From: Plecoglossus altivelis
Lineage: Eukaryota; Chordata; Actinopteri; Osmeriformes; Plecoglossidae
DNA length: 64,000 bases
Direction: 5' to 3'
NCBI GenBank assembly: GCA_036571765.1
Contig: BROE01000028.1
Location: 7,378,491 to 7,442,490 of the forward strand
In this document: piece after piece, positions 9,601 to 19,890 of the stretch
How positions within the stretch are numbered: position 1 is the first letter of the stretch
Layout: every line of letters starts with the position of its first letter
Notes under the pieces: model-generated
Told to the model about the DNA's origin: nothing
Database searches by the model: none
The model's input: only the letters and a program-made list of their open reading frames with translations
Translations under genes and position numbers: made by a program

Positions 9601-11955
9601 GTCACACTGACCTTTGAGATGGTGACAAAAACACCAAGTAGCATGTGAGTCTCTCCGTTAGGTAAACATCTACCCGAAGCCCTGATACAAGGGTTGCAGG
9701 CCCGCTGGCCCACGACCCCCAATGAAGAGAAGAGACAGACAGTGAACCTCCCCCCCTGGTGAGAAGTGAAAGACCTTGAGCTGATGAAACACAGGCCGGG
9801 TTAGCATCTGCCCCCCCCCCCGTCATTAACATGTTTGATAAGGCTGGATTGATAGAACTGTGCCACACAGGCATGTAACCCCCCCTTCCCCCCAACCCCC
9901 TCCAGCTGTTGTTGTTGGGTGACAACCACAGAGAATAATTGGCCTTGTTTTTTCCCCCTGCCTGTATCAGCTGAGATCTAATCGTACGACCAAATGTTCG
10001 TGACAGAAAAGCTCTGGGAAAACGACTGCCGCCTGGGTCACCTGGGAGAAAAAAACGAAAGAAAACGAGGCTGCTTGTCGAAATTTCTCCAAGAAACTGC
10101 ATCTTTATTGCGCAATTGTTGCCGCCTAACCTAGTTGTTGCCTAGCGTGGGGGTGTACTGCTACGTATTGACCACAGCACAAGTAACAGACGAAAAGTCA
10201 ATCACGTCCAACCCTGAGAAAAGCTCTGGCCAGAAGCTACCGAAAACTGTACAGTCACAAAAACACTGAACCTTTCTCCAACCATGAATCATGGCCTGTG
10301 CATGGCTGACAGTGCTGCTTTTCATTAGGGCTACTAGGCTCTCAGCACAGGGACTCCAGAAAATAAATAAGTCCAAACTTTCTCAGCGAACAGAGAGCAG
10401 CACAGGATCCCTTTAGGGTAAGCGGAGGTTGAAGAAGCCACTTCCAGGAGGAGGTTTGTAGACAAATCCTTCCAGTTCAAACACCAGACAGCATGTCTTC
10501 TACAGCCACACAAAGGACACTTCATGCGCTATTGCAGGTGTCACCTGTGAACATCGTGGGCTAAAAACGTTCAAAAGTGTCCTCCGCTCCTCTCAAGCAT
10601 AGCTAATTTGCCTTGCCTGAAACCCAGCATTCTGCTAAATGACTGCCAGCTTATCAAGGTACTTTCCGGATCTCAGCAGACCCTGAATTTGGAATCGACG
10701 TGCATAACTAAAACATGAACTCCAGTTGCTCCTGTACAGGGATTTGTCAATGTGAAGCATGGGTTCTCTGCATTCGAAACAAAGTCGGAACACTTCTTAC
10801 AGTCACGATAACAGCAACAGCGAAGAGAATGGACAGAGACTACATTAGTCCTACAGACCACATTCATCCAGGGGCCGGTTCTGGTCCCATTTTAAGTCAG
10901 TAAAGTCAGGTAGTTGGATTGTGACCACCACAGTGATACCGAGGATGTTGTTTACAAATAAGGAGAAACAGACGGTTTAGGCCCATGGTAACAAGGGAAA
11001 ACGTCACTGCTATGTCAGAGAACAAAAAATGCCCTGGCAAAAGGAACAATAGACACTATTTATAGTTGGCGTTTTTTACGTGTTAAAATTCAAATTCCAA
11101 TGCCCAGGTTTGTCTCTGCATGAGTGACCCAGAGGCCTGGAATCCTCCGCCATCAATCACAGACTCCAGAATCCGACAGCTAGTAGCTGCAGAATTCTAA
11201 CTCTAATTCCAGGCCAACATAATGGATGTGATCGCGATAGAATATTTTCAAACGGAAGTATCAACAACATGGAAAGACAAATCTAGGGTGATGTTTTTAC
11301 CAACGATATGGCAAATGAACAGAAACGTATGCTAACTGTTGCAGAAGACAGCCTATCGTTTCGCTCAGCAAAACGGCGAAGATCTTGACAATGTTTGTGT
11401 AATACCAGATGGTGATCTACAAACAGTAACAAAGTATCCTTGAAACAGACACTTGTTGACACACAATATGTTCGCCCAAAGATGATGGCTAATCGGATCA
11501 AATGCATCGATCCGTATGCTACGTTACCTGCTGTATACCAGACAATCCATGTGATTTATTTCTTTATCAGATCGGTGTCTTCTGTAATCTTCCCATAGAT
11601 CTTTGATAGCGGTGACAGACAAAATGAAGACCACAGGGGCCAATGCCAGTTCGGGTTGAAATGCATTGACAACGGGAACAAAGTTTAACAATGCGATGAA
11701 CACAAAATACACGTTCGCAAACCTATGGAACTGTTCGAAAAGATTCTTCGGTAAAAACGAGAGAAATGTGTATTTAGTCGTTTTAATCTTATTGTTTGCA
11801 TAATGTCTGTTTGGATTGTCCTCTCCTTTCGCGTTATCATACAACATATTAGAGTGAACGGTTCTGGCTTTGTTTTCCTTCTTGTTTTTCTTCTTTCTCT
11901 GCCTTTTAACTTTTGAACATTTGGTTGCTCCAGCTTCTCCAACATCTAGCGCCAT
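479..11955 (-). CDS. atp10a: Phospholipid-transporting P4-ATPase ATP10A, 5' half (8 exons visible, partial)
   Basis: This is the catalytic subunit of a P4-type flippase. The mammalian orthologue moves phosphatidylcholine from the outer to the inner leaflet of the plasma membrane with a CDC50/TMEM30 partner. Visible exons on the minus strand are 11955-11528, 7206-7002, 6134-6049, 3319-3188, 2516-2386, 1875-1623, 1255-1038 and 673-479, about 549 codons. Human ATP10A has about 1,500 residues, so the nucleotide-binding domain and TM5-10 lie beyond position 1. Seen directly: the TM1-TM2 hairpin, the actuator-domain DGET loop, TM3, the PISL motif of TM4, the phosphorylation site DKTGTLT, and the linker 'SQSTKSHRRTGSRAEAKRAS'. 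That linker is close to human ATP10A, which argues for ATP10A over ATP10B or ATP10D, as does linkage to a beta-3 gene. One exon between 3319 and 6049 is not found. The exons either side of that hole are out of phase with each other, so it is a real hole in the model. Confidence 0.93.
841..985. repeat. Minisatellite, about 30-bp unit, in atp10a intron
   Basis: Three near-identical units containing GGTAAACAGCTATTCAACCA are followed by degenerate GACAGACAGGTAAACA units. A GA run lies just before at 728-750. The repeat fills most of the intron at 674-1037. Confidence 0.8.
1038..1255 (-). CDS. atp10a: atp10a coding exon: Ser/Arg-rich linker after the P-domain
   Basis: The 218-nt exon has acceptor TTCTTCCAG|CTCGTAG. 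It encodes RRLAMYQELDSEEEE, then a linker rich in Ser, Arg and Lys ending SKHTAFSSPM. The segment is conserved with human ATP10A and is probably cytosolic. The donor that keeps the reading frame, ATG|GTCGGT, is weak (C at +3), but joining to the next exon gives the expected SSPM-EKDITPDP. Confidence 0.9.
1490..1612 (-). mobile_element. tRNA-derived SINE fragment next to an atp10a 5' splice site
   Basis: Read on the minus strand, the segment has a tRNA-like A-box region (GTAGCCCAGGGGGGTGAGCA), a B-box-like GGTTGCTGGTTT, and then GTCGCCTCGGATGAAAGC. The last stretch resembles the 'GTCGCTTTGGATAAAAGC' core of fish SINE/LINE tails. It begins about 10 nt after the donor of the DKTGTLT exon. Family assignment is by pattern only. 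Confidence 0.5.
1623..1875 (-). CDS. atp10a: atp10a coding exon: TM4 PISL motif and phosphorylation site DKTGTLT
   Basis: The exon is 253 nt, with acceptor CGTCTCCAG|GTG and donor GCCAACG|GTACGAG. It begins VLIPISLFVSIEIVK. The PISL motif is the P4-type replacement of the P2-ATPase PEGLP motif in TM4 and is implicated in lipid transport. The catalytic aspartate of DKTGTLTENKM lies at 1707-1705. Active-site residues are intact, so nothing here suggests a pseudogene. Confidence 0.95.
1983..2075 (+). mobile_element. tRNA-derived SINE fragment
   Basis: The segment has A-box-like CTAGTTTAGTGGCAGTGCA, then TTGCAGATTCATATCC in the B-box position. It resembles the element at 12606-12735, which shares the CTAGTTTA-TGG head. 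It lies in the atp10a intron at 1876-2385, followed by poly-C runs (2070-2089). Confidence 0.5.
2386..2516 (-). CDS. atp10a: atp10a coding exon: exoplasmic loop and start of TM4
   Basis: This 131-nt exon has acceptor TGTTCCAG|GTCACGG and donor TTTCAG|GTACGG. It encodes (G)HGLWMFQYGDKRPVFDVL through LSAIYLFLTMIIVFQ. The exoplasmic loop is diverged and the TM4 entry is conserved. It is in phase with both neighbouring exons. Confidence 0.91.
2811..2841. repeat. Poly-C / CA microsatellite in atp10a intron
   Basis: A C run is directly followed by about 11 CA units. The remaining intron (2517-3187) shows no other recognisable feature. Confidence 0.85.
3188..3319 (-). CDS. atp10a: atp10a coding exon (human exon-5-like): end of actuator domain, TM3
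   Basis: The 132-nt exon has acceptor TCTCCCAG|GTCACGAG and donor CATCG|GTAGGTG. It encodes (G)HETKAMLNNNGPRYKRSKLE, then the TM3 segment VFWCVIILLIMCLLAAIG. Both boundaries split a glycine codon (2 bases + 43 codons + 1 base). HETKAMLNN is the family motif that follows the IVIYAG beta strand, and that strand should be in the preceding, missing exon. Confidence 0.92.
3379..3669. repeat. 20-bp minisatellite (about 13 units) in atp10a intron
   Basis: The unit is TGGATGGCAGGTGGAGGGGG, in register from 3401 to about 3660. Variants include TAGATGGTAG. The array is strongly G-rich on the plus strand and begins about 60 nt upstream (gene sense) of the HETKAMLNN exon. The period is not a multiple of three, so the open frames across it arise from low complexity. 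Confidence 0.92.
4111..4130. repeat. Perfect short inverted repeat
   Basis: GACGCTTT-ATAG-AAAGCGTC is an 8-bp perfect stem with a 4-base loop, in an atp10a intron. No poly-T or gene context suggests a terminator. Confidence 0.5.
4863..5216. repeat. 24-bp minisatellite (14 units) in atp10a intron
   Basis: The unit is CACAGTCAGACAGAGGACTC plus CCTC. Eleven units follow at exact 24-nt spacing from 4863, then three more begin at 5135, 5167 and 5191, with CATAGCCC spacers before two of them. Central units read CTACCTC instead of CTCCCTC. Because the period is a multiple of three, long open frames cross it on both strands. These are not genes. Confidence 0.93.
5283..5435 (+). mobile_element. tRNA-derived SINE
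   Basis: Head GCAGCGACCTGGGTTCAGAA (B-box region) is followed by TTTTAGCTGCATGTCC, a C/T-rich body, and AAAACTGTCCAAAAAGAATG. This layout is typical of a widespread fish tRNA-SINE that ends near CTGTCC plus an A-rich tail. It lies in the atp10a intron at 3320-6048. Confidence 0.6.
6049..6134 (-). CDS. atp10a: atp10a coding exon 3: actuator-domain ECEKPNNDL segment
   Basis: This is an 86-nt exon with acceptor TCTTGCAG|GAT and donor TTACAT|GTGAGTAT. It encodes a short segment containing SVIECEKPNNDLNRFRGY, which matches the corresponding ATP10A segment closely. It ends in phase 2 with AT, so the next exon must supply one base and then continue. The next exon that can be seen (3319-3188) begins with two bases of a glycine codon and does not fit, which shows that an exon is missing between them. 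Confidence 0.9.
6135..11527. other. atp10a introns 2 (6135-7001) and 1 (7207-11527)
   Basis: These are mostly unique-looking sequence. Poly-C runs occur at 8469-8480 and 9811-9821. At 10641-10660 and nearby, TTCTGCTAAATGACTG resembles a SINE tail. No convincing additional exon was seen on either strand. Intron 1 is about 4.3 kb. Confidence 0.55.
7002..7206 (-). CDS. atp10a: atp10a coding exon 2: actuator domain with DGET loop
   Basis: The acceptor is CCTGCGGAAG|A and the donor is CCTG|GTGAGAAC. The 205-nt exon joins exon 1 in phase, giving VYSRPERRYVEKFWKE at the junction. It encodes the beta-strand part of the actuator domain with the dephosphorylation loop DGET at about residues 194-197 (Asp codon 7055-7053), within ETATLDGETNLK. 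All catalytic actuator residues expected in this stretch are present. Confidence 0.93.
11528..11955 (-). CDS. atp10a: atp10a coding exon 1: start, basic N-terminus, TM1-TM2
   Basis: The ATG is at 11955-11953 and the donor is CAG|GTAACGT at 11528/11527. The exon gives 142 codons plus two bases (phase 2). Residues 10-30 are extremely basic (KRQRKKKNKKENK). Family motifs KTTKYTFLSFLPKNLFEQFH (about 58-77), TM1 (about 80-99) and TM2 (about 103-121) follow, then the WEDYRRHRSD stretch. An in-frame TTG lies upstream, but the ATG is the natural start because the cytosolic N-terminus of the family begins at a similar distance before the KTTKYT motif. Confidence 0.93.
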
Positions 11956-12216
11956 ACTTTGCCTCAAACTTCCAAACTTTTCTTGTCCGTTGTCTGAAAG
12001 TAGCCTACGTTATCATGCTGTTTTGTTTCCGCGGAATCGCATCGTTCCTTTTAAGCAGGGTTGTCCTTTTTACCTACATCCTCGACTTTTTCCATTCTAA
12101 GCTGAAGAAACTTTTATTGTCTTTTTCTGTTGCAAGTGAAGATGCTTTGAAAGCGAGTAGCGAGGCACAGAAACACGTTCACCTCAATCGAAGATCTGTA
12201 AACTGCGGGGATTGAC

Positions 12217-12224
12217 TTTATATA
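12217..12224 (-). promoter_or_regulatory. Candidate TATA box of atp10a
   Basis: The minus strand reads TATATAAA here, 262 nt upstream of the atp10a start codon. A start site about 30 nt downstream would leave a 5'UTR of roughly 230 nt. The flanking 12180-12400 has several CpGs. No transcript evidence is available. Confidence 0.35.
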
Positions 12225-12605
12225 TGAACCAAAGGCGGCAGGGAGCGTGAAGATCGGCTCATTTGTGCAGGTTACGCGCAAACAGTTGTCCGTGACGGAA
12301 GGGAGTAGGCTCGTCATTTCTGACGAAACACGACCGAAAGCCCCTCTCAACCACGCTGCGTTTTTTTTCCTCTCCTTGATGGAAGTGCCACGCGGTATTA
12401 TTTGAGTTCATGCAGTTCTGCCGGGAAGTCAGACAACTTTCTCTGTTTTTCAAAGTCTGTTTTGACTATTGATTCCCATGCGGCAGGCGGGAGGGATACC
12501 GGTAGGCTATATTAAGTATCTGGTGAGGATTTGAGGTTTTTGTAAAGAGAAATAATTGCGATAAAAGAAACTTTATCTTTTATATCGATTTGGAAAAAAA
12601 ATGTC

Positions 12606-12735
12606 AATAGGCTAGTTTAATGGTAGAGTGTTTGACTACAGATTGATGTAGGTCGCAGGCTCAAGTCTTCTTTAGAAAGTCTGCATCATTTTGGTTTACA
12701 GAATCTGCTAAATGATCATTCATTTGCGTGGACAG
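12606..12735 (+). mobile_element. tRNA-derived SINE with CTGCTAAATG tail
   Basis: The A-box-like head (GCTAGTTTAATGGTAGAGTG) is followed by a GGTCGCAGGCTCAAGTC B-box region. A body and the tail GGTTTACAGAATCTGCTAAA complete it. The tail is the 3' motif shared by many fish SINEs and L2-type LINEs. The insertion lies just upstream of atp10a. Confidence 0.7.
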
Positions 12736-13559
12736 TTATGTTGTAATCAGCCAGCGTCCAGTAGAATCACCACTCTAGTGACCAAAGGAATTAAACACAG
12801 TACACAGGGCCAATATGATGAAAAAAGTTGAGCCATGCTTTCTGAGCCACAGAAGGTAGTCTTGCCCCGGAGAAAGGGGCTGCGATAATTTAAGTCGTCT
12901 GGTTGCCGTGGTGCCCAACATGACTCAGTACCGTCGCTGGTCGCTTCCGAGGTCAGGTTCAGTTCTAGTTGTCTCGGTTCCAGTTCTCTCTGGCCATCCA
13001 TCACAGGGAAATTGAATTGTTCCCTGTGCCAAAATGCCACAGAGTCCAATCAACCATTACTTTTAAGTCCAACAGCTGGATGGTCATATTGCAAATCACA
13101 GTGGACGGCCCTGAGATAGGGGTCTGATTTATCTCCTCCAGGGCCACGGCTGGCTAAGTGGCCGGCCTGTCTCTCAGAGGCTGGAATACTAAAGGCTTCT
13201 GCAGGCATTTTCTCCAGGAAAATACGCCTGTGGCTCCATACATATGGTAGTCCATGGGGTTTCCATACAGTGGTTTTACAGTGTGAAAATCTGCAATTTA
13301 ACTATGTTAATGTATTCATATATTTTGGTCACAGTCTGTCTGGTTCAGTTAAGATGGGATTCTCAACTGAAATCTTTTTATGTATACAAACATTTGGCAA
13401 GCACAACAATAGTAAAGGGGGGGGGGGCACATTGGAGTCAGCGCGCTTTTGGTTCCCCTTGGAAAAACATGCCCCCTTGTGGTAGAGCCAGGAGGTTTTG
13501 AGCTACCCTCAGGAAGAGTTTTTTCGACGTGCGTAGCAGTACCTCAGCCGGTTGAACAG

Positions 13560-13890
13560 CCCTTTGTTACCACATCTCCCCCCTTTCGTCCCTCTTCTCT
13601 CTCTTCTCTCCCTTCCCCCCTCTTCTCCTTCTCATCCCCCCTTTCTGTCCCTCTTCTCTCTCTTTCTCTCCCTTCCCCCCCTCTTCTCTGTCTTTTCTCT
13701 CTCCCTTCCATCTCTCCCTCTTTATTTTTTCTCACTCTCTCTCTCCCCCTTTCACTCGCTCCCTCCCCACTCCTCTCTCTCTCCTTCCCCTCTCGTCTCT
13801 CTCCCTCTGTCTCTCCCTCTCTTCTCTCTCCATCCCTCCATAACTCACTATAAAAACAATAAAGGCAGAGCCCCCCCCCCCCCCCCCCCC
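13560..13890. repeat. Polypyrimidine tract (CCT/CTCT) ending in poly-C
   Basis: About 280 nt are almost purely C and T on the plus strand, followed after a short unique piece by a C run at 13870-13890. The tract gives overlapping spurious open frames. It is intergenic. Confidence 0.9.
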
Positions 13891-14648
13891 ACTTTGATTA
13901 GCTCTCCTCCGACCCCCACATGTCCTGGTCAGGGTTGCAGCTGTGGGCCCAGAGCCAGCACAGGGTGGAACACACATTCAGGTACCACAGGACAATGGGA
14001 AGCCTTCAGCAGCATCTTCTCGCATGAAAGGTTGTCATGGTAATTGCAACACGCCAAAACGATGCATCGTTTCGAACATGCGGAACCTCGTAGCACTTGT
14101 GAAGGGTTAGTTCACAATCTCATTGTGGAGGAAAAACGTGAAACAAAGACCATGGGGCAGGTTACAGGGGTTTTTTTGCCCGCGGCACAGCAGTGAATAT
14201 CGGAAGAATTAAGAAGATTCAACCCCATAGCAGTGCCTGGTGATAGGAAATGTTAAGATATAAGAAAACCATGTGATGTCCTCCTAACCTAAAATATTAG
14301 GACATTAGTAATGCTTGTGAGTGTGAGAATTCTGGGTGTGACAATAATATCAAGTTAAGGATAAATAGGATCTATGGAAGGGAACCCTGGAAATCTAAAC
14401 CTCTTTAAACACACTGCCTATACCCAGACTACAAGATTGAGTTTTTTAGTTGGATCAAACGTGCGCCCAGACTGCAGCATTAACAGTTGGTTCCTGCACT
14501 GCAAGACTGCGCTGCTTTAGAAGGGGGAGGATTGGAATCTCTGAGGCTGAGAGAAGCCATCCTGGAAGCCCTCCAGAGAGCAGAGTGTTTGGAAGCAGGA
14601 AGACAGAACTCTGCCACACCTGTCTGAGCATGCATCAAGTCTCACTAA

Positions 14649-14649
<1 letters not shown>

Positions 14650-14684
<35 letters not shown>

Positions 14685-14757
14685 GACGCCCTCGAGTCTG
14701 ACTCTACACTGTAAAAGGGTAATTCCCCCCTTCCCTTCTCCCCCCCCCCCCCCCCCC
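14650..14757. repeat. GA microsatellite and poly-C run
   Basis: A GA-rich run lies at 14650-14684 and a C run at about 14741-14757, with a short unique piece between. Another C run follows at 15007-15022. Confidence 0.85.
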
Positions 14758-17409
14758 GCCACCGAGGACAAATCTAATAGGTTAAAAGGGTGATATATCA
14801 CGACATCGAAATGAAACCATTTGTTTTGGGGCTGTACTGAGGTATCAGGGTAATATGAAAAGTTGCTTTTTTATTTGACATGACCGCGCTGAAGGTTGAG
14901 CAGACCGCCACAGGAGCGCGGCCGACCGGTCTGTGCACGTCTCTCAGCTTTCTCTGTCGCTCGCTGCTAGACGGGGCTTAGTGCATGCTCTCTCTCTCGC
15001 CCTCTCCCCCCCCCCCCCCCCCGCGCGTCTCACATCCACCACTCGTTCGTCCGACTGCCCTTCTCGGCGATTCTCAACACTCTGCTTCTCTGAAACGAAG
15101 GCGGCCGCTCCGCTCCTGGCCAGATAGCGGGGCCCGCCAGAAGAGGGCATGAGACTCCAAACAGTGTGCGCCAAACGTTCCGCTGTTCCCATAGCAATGT
15201 GTCCTTGTGGGCGCGCGTGCATGCGCGCAAGTGCCATTCCACTTATTCTATTATTGCTTTTCACTTCCACACTGTGTCAATGCTGAATAGACTCAATCAG
15301 TGGATTGCAAAGAGTTTCTGACTGATAGTCTGCAGTGTCAGTCAGTTCTCCAGATTGAATGCTGAGACCGTGCGTAGGTGTGTTCGAGCCATGACAGTAT
15401 TCAAGCCTTGGTATTCCCACCCACCATCAAATCTGTTTTGGCGTTTGGCTCCGCGGAGGATTTTAGCGCACTGGCAATTCACAGCTTTTCCTCCAAAGAA
15501 ATTTGGCATTGTCAAATGAAGAGGGTTGAGGGTCTGAATCACACGGCAACCTTCACACATCTGCGAAAAGGAACCTGACACCTGACAACGACATGATCTT
15601 GGTTGCCTTGGAGACCATTTGGCGTTTGGCAAAATTTGGGCTCTAAATTCAATCTTACGGTTCCAGACAGTTCATAAAACCCCCATCCCCGGCAGGGATC
15701 AATCGCAACAGAACAAAACATGTCCTGTTCTCTCTTTTTTTTCCCGTATTTTTAGTTCAGTTGAGATCTGATGCCACAGTGTGCCAAACCAAGCACGGAG
15801 GAAGCAGGCTGTGTGCTCGCAGCTGCGGCCATTGGACTGCAGCATTCAGCTCTCTCCAGCATTGTGCATCAGGACTGAGAGTCAGTCTCACACGATACTC
15901 ATGTGCTGCTTTTCATGGGAATCCATTTACTGATCACAAGAGGGCCAGGGGTTAGGCGGGCCTGGTCGATGGAAATGTTCTCGGCCCTCTTCCGCGTCAG
16001 CAATGGAAGATTTCCGACATCATCGTTAAAGGAATAATACCGCATCTTCACCCCTGAGTAACCTCGGACAGATGTGGGGTTTCAGAAGGGAGGGAAATGG
16101 TTCCCCGAGTTGGGTTGGGTTTAGTTTGGGCAGAATACAGACGAAGACCAAAGGGGAGGACAGACACACAGCCAGATCCACCCTCAGTCACAGAGACTGA
16201 TGAACGGATGGGTGGACTCCCAGGGAGACCGAGGCTAAATTAGCAGCCCTCGCGTTGCCTGTAGTTCTCCCGACTCCCGGCCTGCTTGTAATGAATCTAG
16301 GGGATGAATATTACCTTTGTCACATGGATAAGCAATGCCTGCCTGGCTTCCCAGTGCGGTGGGAGAGCCAGAAGCAAAGCTGCTGATTCTGTTGAAGTCG
16401 CAGATCAATCTGCTGGAATGATTTACAAGGGCTTGCGAGCAGCATTGCAGAAGCCGGAGGAGATCTCCAATCACTTATTGCAGATGGCATTCATGACCCG
16501 GGCGTAACATACCTCCTTCAGCGAGGAAACACAGTTGATGTAACGTCTTTGACTTCGAAAGGTGATTTCACACAAACTCTAAAGAGGTTTCGCGTCCATA
16601 TTTCACGTCCCTAGTATTATCTGGACCTGCAAACGTCGAATGATTTCAAGATTCAAAGATAGTCATTGTCTTTTGCATGACGATCGAAAATCGCCTTGGG
16701 GGGGAGCCTCGCCTGTCTAAAACACCCGCCCACGAAGGACATAATATCCCACTAAAACGTCGTCAGTCCGTAAAATAGCTAAGAAATCCATCCCATGAAT
16801 GAAAGGAAGGAGGAGCAAGGTGTGCGATGCTGCATTGAAAGGCAGCGACAGTCTGTTTGGCTTTGTTTAAGATGGATGTTGCGGTGGGCCTGAAAGCGGT
16901 TCAGTCGTGTCTGCGTTCTTGCCGTAGGTGCTGTAAAGCACCTGCCTGATGGAGATGCCTGAAAGGACTGTTGAAGGGGCCCTGAAGGGTTCTTAGTGAT
17001 AGACTTTGCTCGTCTTTCTCCTTCTTCTCTCAGACTGTGAAGGTGGAAGAGTTGAGATTTGAAGTCGTCCAAGGTTTCTAAGGAGGGTTTTATATTCTTG
17101 GTCTCTGTGGACATGTTGGTTTAAAAAAAACAACCTTGCCTGTCCATTACCTTGGTCTCTGTAATCCTGCTGTTGGACCTCTGGGCTGGGCCAAGGTAGC
17201 TGCAGGCGGAGGAATGGAAGACATGTTGGTACTTGGTGGAGGATGGCTGGGTTTATGAGTTGGAGGAAGCGGAGGTCTGCTATCACCGTGTTTTGTCTGT
17301 GACAACTTTCCCTGCGTTGGAGATGAGGCACGAACCAGCAGACAGCCAGCTTCTCTCTGCTTGGCAGGTAGCGAAGGGGCCAGACTTTCCATACAAAAGC
17401 CACAAAATG

Positions 17410-17590
17410 TTTCAAGTGAGACTGAGAAAGAGCAGGAGCGAGAGACGAAGGAGAGAGAGAAACAGAGAGATGAAAAGGAAGAGGAAGACGAAAAAAGGGA
17501 GAAACCGAGAAGCGAAAAGAGACCAAAAACAAACAAACCGAGAAACAAAAGAGAGAGAACAAAAAGAGGGAGAGAGAGACAGAAATAAGT
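17410..17590. repeat. Purine-rich GA tract
   Basis: The plus strand is nearly all A and G (AGAGAGAGAAACAGAGAGAT type). The tract is intergenic and low in complexity. It produces Glu/Arg/Lys-rich or Ser/Leu-rich spurious translations. Confidence 0.85.
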
Positions 17591-17940
17591 ACACGTAGCC
17601 TGAAGTTGAACAACACCTGATTACCACGAAGCTCTCGGCATTTATGTTAATCAGAGCACCTAGTATTATGTGTGCACACACTAGTTCCTAGCAAGAAAAC
17701 AGTAATTAATCAGAGCACAGCTCTGGAGCAAACTGTGGGCAACAGCACTGGGCTGCCAATGAGCGGCATATCTAGGTCATGGATGTTGTTTGTAGCCCCC
17801 TCTCTGGTCTGGGGGGTGGGGTGGGGGGGGCAAAACAACAGAGGGGGCAAAAACAACAGTGTTTCTGAGTGACTCAGAAACACCACGCTGTCCTCCCAGG
17901 CATTTCCTTACAGACCTGGTGGTGCTGTTCATAGAACGTC

Positions 17941-17943
17941 TGA

Positions 17944-18003
<60 letters not shown>

Positions 18004-18275
18004 TGGTTACCGCGACTTCCACGTGTTATATATGCTATGTTGTACGTCCTTCAGAGGAGACGAGGAGAGAGAGATACAGCACAGGAGTGAGAAACAGAGC
18101 GAGAGAGGAAAAAGAAAGGGAAGGGAGGGGAAGGGAAGGGGGTGAAGAGGGGGAGGGACGGGCGAGAGAAAGGGAGGAAGGGAGGGAGATAGGAAGAGGA
18201 AAGGAGATGAAAAAGCAAGGGGGAGAGGTAGAGAGATGGAGAGAGACAACAGCGAGAGAGTGAGAAGGAGAGAGC
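17941..18275. repeat. GT/GA microsatellite followed by purine-rich tract
   Basis: A short GT run passes into about 25 GA units (17955-17998). After about 50 nt of unique sequence comes a 220-nt purine-rich tract with GGGAAGGG blocks. Confidence 0.88.
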
Positions 18276-19659
18276 TACAGTATGTGTGAGAGGGACAGAT
18301 TGGGAGCCCTCTTCTCTGGCCGTGAGACAACACACCCACTTGAAGCAATCAGAAAGGAATCATTATTTGGTTATGCAAAAGCACCAGTGTGTTGATTGCT
18401 GCCGCCTGTGTTAATGTTACACACAGAGACAACAGTGGTTTTCCACTCGTTGCTCCCAGCGTCTTGTACGATAGAAAACTGCGCTATCCACATGAGACAA
18501 TTACGCCGTTTCGTTTTTTTTCAGATGCTACGAGTTCTGGTTTGACTGTTCAACAACAAACAGTGAACCAAAGCATTGTTAAATTCACCGAGAAACGATT
18601 ACGATTGAGGAGAACCGATCGCATGACAGATCTTGGTGGGAAACTGTCTATTGAGATGACTGTCGGAGAGCAAATAAGAAAGGCTTGAATGAGTGTAACA
18701 AAATAGCAGCACATACCGTCTAGAAAACAGACATACAAGGAGCCGGCGTACTCTATCGCTGTCCAACCAATCTGTGGGCTGTCTAGACAACCAACCTATG
18801 AGCAGCAGAGGACGTATCAGCCACATCTGCTAAAAGCAATATTAAATCAAGACAATGGGGGGGAAGAGAAATACAAGTGGCCGAAAGGAGAAAATCAATA
18901 GCGTGGAATTCATTTTAGGAGCAGGCAAATGAGAAGGCCTGCTTGCCTTCTAGAAGCTTCCTCACTGTCAAACCAGCTGATGGCTGCATTCAGGAGGAAT
19001 TTTTCCCGCTTTCTGAAACTGCGTGAGATAAAGGGATCGGGCGTCAGTCATCTCACTAGGAGAAGGAACGCACAAGGGCACCTCTGGGGCCAGGTAAGAG
19101 GAGTGCAGCCCAGTCGAAGCCATGTTCATCTAGATTGATTGGTTTTTGATTTATGGCTGGTATTTATCAAACCCACTGTGACGGAAAATCAATGGCACTC
19201 CAGTAAAGACACCTTTTAGATTATACAACATTGCCAGCGACAGTGATCCGCGGAGCTTAGAGAGCTGTCTGCAACATGGCAACCAGCAGTCCAATCATCT
19301 CTCAGATCCGCGGGAAAACAGTCGCTCAAGAGAAGAACTGAGATGCAGTAGAACCTCCCCCTCCACCCCCATGAATCTCTAGCGACCAATCAAGGTCAGA
19401 CTTCTGCCCTCACGCTGCTGAGGCACCCAGCGCAGACAGGCAAAACCCCCAGCGGTCTCGCGCGTCGGAGCAGTTTGTTTTTCGGAATGCAGCAGGTGAG
19501 AGGTGGTGGTTTTCCCGTTGCCTCGCACAAAACCTCACGTGCGTTCTGATTGGAGCTTGGAGCCAGAGTGTTAAGGTCATGACAGCACCTTAGAGTGCTG
19601 CCAGGTGGAGGCAGATTCAGAGGGCCTGTCGGCAGCTTTGACTGCAAGGAGGAAGCAGG

Positions 19660-19890
19660 CTGCAGGAGAGAGAAACAGAGAGAGAGACACAGAGAGAGAG
19701 ACAGAAAGAGAGAGAGAGAGACAGAGAAAGAGACAGAGAGAGATACACAGAGAGAGAGATACAGAGAGACACACACACAGAGAGACACAGAGAGAGAGAC
19801 AGAGCGAGAGAGAGAGAGAGACAGAGAGAGAGACACAGAGAGAGAGATACAGAGCGAGAGAGAGACATAGCGGGAGAGACAGAGAGAGAG
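19660..19890. repeat. AGAGACACAGAG-type purine repeat
   Basis: Degenerate GAGAGAGACA and CACAGAGAG units run over about 230 nt. They are intergenic and non-coding. Confidence 0.88.
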
